Source: an uncultured Lachnospiraceae bacterium
GTDB lineage: Bacteria > Bacillota > Clostridia > Lachnospirales > Lachnospiraceae
Length of the DNA stretch: 6,325 bases
Reading direction: 5' to 3'
Assembly: GCA_947631755.1 (NCBI GenBank)
Contig: CANRMO010000144.1
Location: 1 to 6,325, forward strand
The notes under the pieces are model-generated. The model did no database searches. It had not been told where the DNA came from and worked only from the letters and a program-made list of their open reading frames with translations. Made by a program: the position numbers and the translations under genes. Position 1 is the first letter of the stretch. The number at the start of each line of letters is the position of its first letter. Shown here one piece after another: positions 1-5,220 of this stretch.

Positions 1-380
1 CGGATATGTGCCCACGTACAGATATCCGCACCGAGCCCCACATCATAAATGGCCTTTACCCCCTGGTTTCTCAGCCACTGAAGCGCGTGGCGCCAGTTCC
101 CGTCAAAAGCGATCTTAATGGCGGGGGCGGCGATCATCTCAACCTCTTCCCCTCTCTTTAGCGCATCCAGAAACTCCTCCATATCATCCTTAAAATATCT
201 TGCCTTGTGCGTACACGCATTGATACAGGCGCCGCACCGGATGCACTTTTCGTCATCAATCTCAATCCGCAGTACCCCGGATTCATCAAACGATCCGATA
301 TTGGCATCCCCCACAGGGCATACCCGGACGCAGGCATTACAGCCGACACACTTATCCTTTTTTACATTAATAATGCTCAA
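1..380 (-). CDS. 4Fe-4S / [FeFe]-hydrogenase large-subunit-like protein (3' part outside window)
   Basis: Seen: 126 codons read without a stop from a TTG at 380 to the left edge. Residues 11-22 (CVGCNACVRVCP) and 46-56 (CIRCGACINAC) are two CxxCxxCxxxC motifs, each able to hold a 4Fe-4S cluster. From about residue 82 the sequence (IAAPAIKIAF, then YDVGLGADICTW near 115-124) resembles the beginning of the [FeFe]-hydrogenase large-subunit C-terminal domain, where HydA has APAxR and FGADLT segments. The H-cluster cysteines would lie outside the window, so catalysis cannot be judged. Known: short two-cluster proteins of this kind in Clostridia are often the putative sensory hydrogenases (groups C/D), sometimes fused to PAS, phosphatase or chemotaxis domains. 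Start choice: the frame has a TAG 13-15 bases upstream and no ATG or GTG before the cluster motifs, and AGGAGG lies 8 bases before the TTG. Probably cytosolic. The family call is firm; the sensory role is inference. Confidence 0.85.
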   Translation of the reverse strand, partial: MSIINVKKDKCVGCNACVRVCPVGDANIGSFDESGVLRIEIDDEKCIRCGACINACTHKARYFKDDMEEFLDALKRGEEVEMIAAPAIKIAFDGNWRHALQWLRNQGVKAIYDVGLGADICTWAHI

Positions 381-388
381 CGCATCTT

Positions 389-394
389 CCTCCT
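389..394 (-). promoter_or_regulatory. Ribosome binding site deciding the TTG start at 380
   Basis: The minus strand reads AGGAGG, then eight bases, then TTG at 380-378. An ATG at 385-383 is only three bases from AGGAGG and opens the frame ATG CGT TGA, which stops at once. The spacing and the long frame with ferredoxin motifs both favour TTG as the real start. Confidence 0.75.
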
Positions 395-434
395 ATTCAG
401 ATTTTTTCCGTACTCCTCAGTGCATAATATAAAA

Positions 435-463
435 ATTATATAATATCATGAAAACCGTGTCAA
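435..463 (-). promoter_or_regulatory. Consensus sigma-A promoter for the hydrogenase-like gene
   Basis: On the minus strand TTGACA (463-458) is followed by a 17-base spacer and TATAAT (440-435). Both hexamers match the housekeeping consensus exactly, at the optimal spacing. Transcription would start near 428, giving a leader of about 48 bases before the TTG start. The -10 area is AT-rich and holds the palindrome ATTATATAAT, which may just reflect composition or could be a repressor site. The gene is therefore probably transcribed independently of trpD, although no convincing terminator separates the two. Confidence 0.85.
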
Positions 464-525
464 GTAATCCAAACGCTCCGGGCCGATCTGGAAAACACTT
501 TGTGCTCTCTCAGGACGCAAAACAT

Positions 526-1545
526 TCAGGCACGGTTACTGACCTCAATCAATTTCTCCAATGTGCGCATCGCCTTTCCTGAGTCAATCAGTTCCGCCGC
601 CAGGCGGATTCCCTCTCCTATCGTCTCTGCCTTTTCTCCGATGCAGAGCGCCGCCCCGGCATTCATGAGGACCGCATTCCTTTTATGGCCCGTTTCTCCG
701 TTAAGTATCGCCCGCGTAATCGCGGCATTTTCTCTCGGCGTCCCCCCGGCGAGATCCTCTCTTTTGCACCGCTCAAACCCGAAATCTTCCGGGGCAATAG
801 TATAATTTTTGTACCAGCCGTCCCGGAACTCACAGACCGTTGTGGGCGCACTCATGGAAATCTCATCCAGTTTATCCTGACCGTACACTACCATGCCGCG
901 CCTTACACCGAGGTTAATGAGCACCTGCGCCAGAGGCTCCACCAGGTATCCGTCATAGACTCCAAGCAGCTGCATTTTAGGGCTGCCAGGGTTTGTGAGT
1001 GGGCCGAGAATATTAAATACGGTGCGGAACCCGAGCTCTTTGCGGATGCTGCCCACATACTTCATAGAGGTATGGTATTTCTGCGCGAAAAAGAAACACA
1101 TGCCGACTTCCTCTAACAATTCCCTGCAAAGCTGCGGGCTCTGCTCAATATTCACGCCCAGCGCCTCCAGGCAGTCCGCCGTCCCACACTGGGAGGACGC
1201 CGCCCGATTCCCGTGTTTTGCCACCTTTACCCCCCCTGCAGCGGCAACGAGCGCAGATGTCGTGGAAATATTAAAACTGTGGGCATTATCCCCCCCGGTT
1301 CCGACAATTTCAAATAATTCCATATCGGTTTCTACCCTTGTTGCGTGGTCGCGCATGGCGGCAGCGCATCCCGCGATCTCATCTGTCGTTTCTGCCCTCG
1401 CACTCTTTGTGGAAAGTGCTGCCAGAAAAGCCGCGTTCTGTGTCGGTGAGGTCTCTCCACTCATTATCTCATTCATCACTGCATATGCCTCATCATAGCT
1501 GAGATCTTCTTTGTTTACGATTTTTATGATTGCCTCTTTGATCAT
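526..1545 (-). CDS. trpD: Anthranilate phosphoribosyltransferase
   Basis: This cytosolic enzyme transfers phosphoribose from PRPP to anthranilate, giving phosphoribosyl-anthranilate in tryptophan synthesis. At 339 residues it has the usual stand-alone TrpD length, without a fused TrpG glutaminase. Seen: an N-terminal helical domain (1-70); GTGGD (82-86) and NIST (92-95), the PRPP-binding glycine loop; KHGNRAASS (110-118), the anthranilate/PRPP loop; IRKELGFRT (167-175) with the arginine that meets anthranilate in the family; GPLTNP (181-186); and LDE (226-228), the Asp-Glu pair that binds magnesium. No expected catalytic residue appears to be missing. The ATG start is preceded by AAGGAG at seven bases. 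The stop codon of the broken lipoprotein gene lies 32 bases upstream with no terminator between, so the two may be cotranscribed; no promoter is obvious in that gap. No trpE, G, C, F, B or A is in the window, so this is an isolated copy here, and no attenuator or T-box is visible. Confidence 0.96.
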   Translation of the reverse strand: MIKEAIIKIVNKEDLSYDEAYAVMNEIMSGETSPTQNAAFLAALSTKSARAETTDEIAGCAAAMRDHATRVETDMELFEIVGTGGDNAHSFNISTTSALVAAAGGVKVAKHGNRAASSQCGTADCLEALGVNIEQSPQLCRELLEEVGMCFFFAQKYHTSMKYVGSIRKELGFRTVFNILGPLTNPGSPKMQLLGVYDGYLVEPLAQVLINLGVRRGMVVYGQDKLDEISMSAPTTVCEFRDGWYKNYTIAPEDFGFERCKREDLAGGTPRENAAITRAILNGETGHKRNAVLMNAGAALCIGEKAETIGEGIRLAAELIDSGKAMRTLEKLIEVSNRA

Positions 1546-1577
1546 AATCCTGCTCCTTTTTCATTTACAAATATTTA

Positions 1578-3026
1578 TTATCCGTCTCTTTCCTTCCACA
1601 CCAGCCAGGAAACAAAAACTTTCTCGTACACATAATCCTCACAGGGAGCGCCGTACACGTTCATGCGCGCGGCCCGCACGGTTTCTTTTTTCTCTTTCCC
1701 ACTGTCTCTCTCCCCACCCCCGTCTGCCACTTTGGAAGGTTTCTCCTCTCTCATGGAAAATCGATGGTCTTTCAGCGACATACGGCATTTTGATTTCTTA
1801 GAATAGGAGCTGTCATTTAATCCTGTGATATCAAAAATATACTGATTCTCTCCCATTTTTTTATCCCGTATCACCTCCATCTCACCGCCAAAACCGAGAT
1901 AAGAGTAAAAGCACTCAGGATCTTCCATCTCAGCCTGTCTCATTCCACCTCCCTCTTCCGGCAGCTCATAACAGGACATGTGTGAGCGGACGATCCCACT
2001 CCCGAGACTCCGCTCCAGTAAGACTTCTGGCCTGCCATTTTCATCCAGGTCCGTGACAAAGAATGATAAAAAGTTTGTACAATCATCATAATCAATGTAG
2101 AATAATCCTGGAATTTCCCGTGCAATCTGGCGCAGGCAGTCTATCTCCTCTTTAGGCAGGGCTGCCTCCCACGCCGTCAGATCCACAGCCCACTCCGCCG
2201 CAAATTCTCCCAGAGAGTGCCCGAGCTCCTCCAGCAGTTGTTTCCGCCCCATCTTTTCGAGTTCACCGGATTCCATGCGGTAATCATCTGCAAAAGAAAT
2301 GTACGCTTTTTTCATCCCCTCGTACTGTTTTCCGGCCATCTTCCCATATTCCGCCTCTGAAATTTCTTCACCCTTTTCCCCATAATAGGTAAAATCAAAT
2401 TCATTGTCTTTTTTCAGCTCGCTCATCTGAGAGCGGTATTCCTGCGCCTGCACCCCGCAGCCAGACAGCGTGAGGTCATACCAGGTTGTCCCCACTTCTC
2501 CCACACTCTGCCCCAAAGAGTCATATACATCCAGGTGCCACTCCCCCGCTTTTTCATCATAAAATGCGCGCATCGGACTCTCCGAAAAATCCGGGGCGGC
2601 CTCTTCTTCGCATTTCCACCGGACCAGTTTTCCAGAATCCCCGTCAACCTCATAAATCTCATAGACTGTAAAATGCCCGGTGCCGCCGGTAAATCTGACA
2701 AAGATCTCCAGGTAGCCGTCCTGGTCGAGATCTGTCACGGAATACGCAAACTCATCTATATCCGAATCCAGCCCCATATTCCACTGCTTTTTATTGTCCG
2801 CAATGATCTCCAGCTATTTCTCCTCCGGCATTTTCAGAGAAGTGCCCACTGGCTTCCTCTCATCATTCTGCACCATATTGACAAGCTCCGGATCCACAGC
2901 CGTTCCCCCGCTTGTTTCCACCGAGGCGCCGGACACACTCTGCACAGCTCCTGTCTTTCCCCCACAGGCTGTCAGTCCCGCCGCCAGCACACAGATTCCG
3001 AGCACGGCGAGCCACTTATATCTCAT
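1578..3026 (-). pseudogene. Lipoprotein with two DLDxxGxxE modules, broken by an in-frame TAG
   Basis: Seen: one continuous reading frame of 482 codons whose codon 71 is TAG (2814-2816); both sides are in the same frame. The N-terminus is a lipoprotein signal: basic MRYK, a hydrophobic stretch, and lipobox LTAC with the lipid-carrying Cys at residue 21. A Gly/Ser/Thr-rich linker follows. Two related modules come after the stop: one with VTDLDQDG (97-104) followed by LEIF, and one with VTDLDENG (324-331) followed by PEVLL. Both look like acidic calcium-loop-like turns of the FG-GAP/VCBS sort. A Gly/Glu/Lys-rich stretch lies near the C-terminus. An ATG at 3053 in the same frame would add nine residues, but it sits at the predicted transcription start, whereas the ATG at 3026 has GAGGGG twelve bases upstream. 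As read, translation would yield only a short lipopeptide. Role unknown; lipoproteins with this DLDxxGxxE pattern are common in Lachnospiraceae. Readthrough or a sequencing error cannot be excluded. Confidence 0.75.
2814..2816 (-). other. In-frame amber stop codon inside the lipoprotein frame
   Basis: The minus strand reads GAG GAG AAA TAG CTG GAG ATC ATT, in frame with the signal peptide upstream and with the DLDQDG and DLDENG modules downstream. A single C-to-T change from CAG (Gln) is the simplest origin; AAG or GAG could also give it. The first module appears to begin immediately after the stop, so the break removes all folded parts of the protein. Every normal gene end seen in this window uses TAA or TGA. 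Confidence 0.9.
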
Positions 3027-3061
3027 AAATGACCACTTCCCCTCTTTAGACATTATATTTC

Positions 3062-3090
3062 ATTTTATCACTATATTTTATTTTTGAAAA
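3062..3090 (-). promoter_or_regulatory. Probable promoter for the lipoprotein pseudogene (and possibly trpD)
   Basis: On the minus strand TTTTCA (3090-3085; four of six consensus bases) is followed by a 17-base spacer and TAAAAT (3067-3062; five of six). Transcription would begin near 3055, giving a leader of about 29 bases with GAGGGG ahead of the ATG at 3026. A perfect TATAAT also lies at 3057-3052 but has no recognisable -35 element and would start inside the leader, so it is the weaker candidate. Confidence 0.5.
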
Positions 3091-3103
3091 GAAGAAAATT
3101 TGT

Positions 3104-3132
3104 TTGCGTAATGGGAAAAAAGGGAGTATAAT
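3104..3132 (+). promoter_or_regulatory. Promoter for the DUF4352-type lipoprotein gene
   Basis: TTGCGT (3104-3109; TTG conserved) is followed by a 17-base spacer and a perfect TATAAT (3127-3132). The start of transcription would be near 3139, about 30 bases before the ATG. GGAGG (3158-3162) then lies six bases from the ATG at 3169. The region 3054-3168 thus carries two divergent promoters whose -35 elements are only about 13 bases apart (3090 and 3104), close enough for a shared regulator, though no clear operator was seen. Confidence 0.65.
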
Positions 3133-3168
3133 AAAGACCTGTCAATAACAACAGAATGGAGGAATATT

Positions 3169-3753
3169 ATGAAAAAGAAACTCGTCGTATTAACAACCTG
3201 CTTTACACTGCTCTTAACCGCCTGTAGTTCCAGTCCCGCACAGCAGATCGCGGACACGGTAAAGGAGAGCGCAAAATCTTCACTGCCCACAGATGCACCT
3301 GAGCCGACTGCCACTCCCGAACCGGAGGCACCAACTCTGGCACTCGGAAAAAAAGCTACTGTAAATGACTGGAAGATTACAGTAAAAAAAGCAGAGAAAA
3401 AAACAAAGATCAAAAACGGGGAATACCGTGTCTTCGAGGCAAAGAAAGACAATGCTTATGTGGTAATTACGGCAACCGCCCGCAACAACGGCAAAAAAGA
3501 GGACACGTTCCTTCCGAGAGTCGGCTACGAGGACAAGGCCGTGACAGCCACGCTGTATTATAAAGACTACGAATATAACCCGAGTGATCTTCTCGGCTAT
3601 GACAAAGATCTTGTGGCCGAAAAAATAAAACCTCTCACAAGCAAATCCGGCATTATCGTTTTCGAGGTGCCAAAAAAAGTGGCAAACGCCAAAAAAGACG
3701 TGACATTAAAGATCGGCACAAAGAGTAATCACGTGATCTATACTCTGAAATAA
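3169..3753 (+). CDS. Small DUF4352-type lipoprotein
   Basis: Seen: 194 residues with a lysine-rich start, a hydrophobic segment and lipobox LTAC (16-19), so Cys19 should be lipidated and the protein held on the outer face of the membrane. Residues about 38-57 form a Pro/Thr/Glu-rich linker of the type that lets a domain extend into the wall. From about residue 58 there is a beta-rich domain: LGKKATVNDWKITVKKAE, then YVVITATARNNGKKED, then SGIIVFEVP near the end. This matches the pattern of DUF4352 (telokin-like, immunoglobulin-like fold), where a G...W.I.V strand precedes a V.V...N.GK strand. The domain is rich in lysine. The family assignment is by pattern and fairly secure; the function is unknown. 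The gene is monocistronic: it has its own promoter, strong GGAGG, tandem TAA stops and a hairpin terminator about 20 bases after the stop. It is divergent from the broken lipoprotein gene and convergent with the flippase gene. Confidence 0.85.
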   Translation: MKKKLVVLTTCFTLLLTACSSSPAQQIADTVKESAKSSLPTDAPEPTATPEPEAPTLALGKKATVNDWKITVKKAEKKTKIKNGEYRVFEAKKDNAYVVITATARNNGKKEDTFLPRVGYEDKAVTATLYYKDYEYNPSDLLGYDKDLVAEKIKPLTSKSGIIVFEVPKKVANAKKDVTLKIGTKSNHVIYTLK

Positions 3754-3766
3754 TAAAATACGGCTG

Positions 3767-3811
3767 AAAAACCGCCGGGACCGGAATCCAGAATCCGTTC
3801 CCGGCGATTTT
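3767..3811. terminator. Bidirectional intrinsic terminator between convergent genes
   Basis: The arms CGCCGGGA (3773-3780) and TCCCGGCG (3799-3806) pair over eight bases. After one C/T mismatch, CGGA (3782-3785) pairs with TCCG (3794-3797), leaving an eight-base loop. The plus strand continues with ATTTT (3807-3811), and the minus strand continues past the stem with TTTTT (3771-3767). The hairpin can therefore end both the DUF4352-type gene on the plus strand and the polysaccharide operon on the minus strand. Its edge touches the flippase stop codon. Confidence 0.85.
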
Positions 3812-5220
3812 CATTCTATAGGAGAATGGCTTAATAACTTCCCTCCGGACACTCTGGCGAGATAAACAGCTGTCGGCACCGCCACAAGCACGCATGTCCC
3901 CCACCGGACCGCTGCGGACTGAATGGCGAGAACATCAATAGCCGCCTCTGCGATGACAATGCCTAAAAAACAGAGCAGCCATTTCACTGGTACCACACAA
4001 AAATGTACCAGCCGGTATGAGACGACAAGATGAAGAGCCAGATAACACATATAGGAAAACAATGTTGTGTACGCCGCGGACAGATATCCAAACTGCTGAA
4101 TAAAAATATAATTCGCAATGACATTTATGCCCGCCGCACAGGCTGTCCCCGCCATTACATATATAGTTTTCCCGGAATAATACTCGCTCTGGACGACTAT
4201 ATTATACAAAAATAATATAAATCCGCCTGCTGCCATAGGGATTGCGGCAAACTGCCCCAGACAATACTTTGATCCGCCAAGTACCCGGATCATTTCCGGC
4301 GAAACTGCCATCAGGCCCACCACAAATATCATAAACAGCGCACTGATCCGGGTTGCACATGTCTGTATCTTTTTCGTGCTTCCATTGCTCATTTCTCTGT
4401 AGAACCATGTTCTCCACGCCGTTGCGATTGAATCCGTAATAACTGCCAGAATTAAATTTATGTTTCCAGCCAGACTATAGATCCCTGCTGCCGAATCGCC
4501 CACAAATTTTTGTATCATAATCCTGTCTGACTGTGCCAGAAGAACCTGTGAGATTCCGTGGGGGACAATGGGAATGCTGTAGCGGAGCGCAAAATTCCAG
4601 TACTTTCCACAGTATGACGGCCTGCTTTTTTTATAAAAGACAATCAGCAATGTAACTGCGATCACAAATAAAATAATCGTAGATCCGGCAATGCGTCCAT
4701 ATTCGCGTTTCTCTGAAAATACTGTGAAAATTAAAAAGATGGAAAGGCAGACATTGCCGGCCGAATTGGCAAATGCCACTGCCAGGTATCTGCGATAGGC
4801 ATATTCCAGACTTATCCGGCTATTGTAAAGGGCAAAGACAGCGCTGCTAAAACTATAGATGATAAGTAAATAAACCGCCGGTTTCCCAAATCCCATCCAG
4901 CCGGCCAGCCAATCCCCGAAAAAGAAACAAATTCCCAGCATGACAAATACGTTCACAACGTAGATCAGAGAAATGGATGACGTGTACCGGTCAATTTCTC
5001 CCTTAAACTCCATATTGGCGCTCTGGATACTGGCATGCATGGCAAAACCAGCCAGCACAAACAAAATGGATTCGTATGACACAAAGACATTGTAAATGCC
5101 AAATTCTTCTGTGGTCATAATATGGCTGAAAACGGGAAGCGTAAAAAATCCTATGCCCTTGACTAAAATATTTGCCGCTGTATAACCGATCCCCGCCTTA
5201 AATGCACTTTTTTCTTTCAC
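3811..5220 (-). CDS. Oligosaccharide flippase, Wzx-like (MOP/MATE superfamily)
   Basis: Seen: 469 residues, mostly hydrophobic, with about a dozen or more membrane segments, for example near 10-31, 43-63, 82-105, 115-132, 147-168, 177-196, 246-268, 291-308, 324-344, 352-374, 379-401, 412-432 and 438-455. The N-terminal amphipathic start (KAGIGYTAANILVKGIGF) with TTEEFGIYNVF near 36-46, SDRIMIQKF (231-239) and GIYSLAGN (246-253) is the signature pattern of polysaccharide-exporting flippases. Known: these proteins move undecaprenyl-linked repeat units of capsule or wall polymers from the inner to the outer leaflet. Start: GTG at 5220, overlapping the TGA of the upstream glycerophosphotransferase gene as GTGA, with GGAGGGG about nine bases before it; this suggests translational coupling. 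It is the last gene of the operon, followed at once by the terminator. Which polymer it carries is inferred only from the neighbour, and a teichuronic-type or capsule role cannot be separated from it. Confidence 0.92.
   Translation of the reverse strand: MKEKSAFKAGIGYTAANILVKGIGFFTLPVFSHIMTTEEFGIYNVFVSYESILFVLAGFAMHASIQSANMEFKGEIDRYTSSISLIYVVNVFVMLGICFFFGDWLAGWMGFGKPAVYLLIIYSFSSAVFALYNSRISLEYAYRRYLAVAFANSAGNVCLSIFLIFTVFSEKREYGRIAGSTIILFVIAVTLLIVFYKKSRPSYCGKYWNFALRYSIPIVPHGISQVLLAQSDRIMIQKFVGDSAAGIYSLAGNINLILAVITDSIATAWRTWFYREMSNGSTKKIQTCATRISALFMIFVVGLMAVSPEMIRVLGGSKYCLGQFAAIPMAAGGFILFLYNIVVQSEYYSGKTIYVMAGTACAAGINVIANYIFIQQFGYLSAAYTTLFSYMCYLALHLVVSYRLVHFCVVPVKWLLCFLGIVIAEAAIDVLAIQSAAVRWGTCVLVAVPTAVYLARVSGGKLLSHSPIE

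Noticed and set aside
118..443. Open frames on the plus strand over the hydrogenase-like gene
   Set aside because: They lie opposite a frame with two clear ferredoxin motifs, and their translations show no domain-like pattern.
464..525. Terminator after trpD
   Set aside because: Only a four- to five-base GCAC/GTGT pairing followed by four Ts is visible; too weak to call.
685..1498. Plus-strand open frames across trpD
   Set aside because: They are antisense shadows of a well-conserved enzyme; no ribosome binding site of note and no recognisable domain.
2814..3053. Stand-alone 79-residue lipopeptide gene, separate from the long frame below it
   Set aside because: It is in the same frame as the distal part, ends at a lone TAG in the middle of an apparent domain boundary, and has no terminator after it. 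A broken single gene explains it better.
2535..3087. Plus-strand open frames opposite the lipoprotein pseudogene
   Set aside because: The minus-strand frame has a signal peptide, lipobox and repeated modules; the plus-strand translations do not.
3078..3452. Hydrophobic minus-strand frame (124 residues) overlapping the DUF4352-type gene
   Set aside because: Its hydrophobic character is the mirror of the lysine-rich coding strand, and it covers both mapped promoters.
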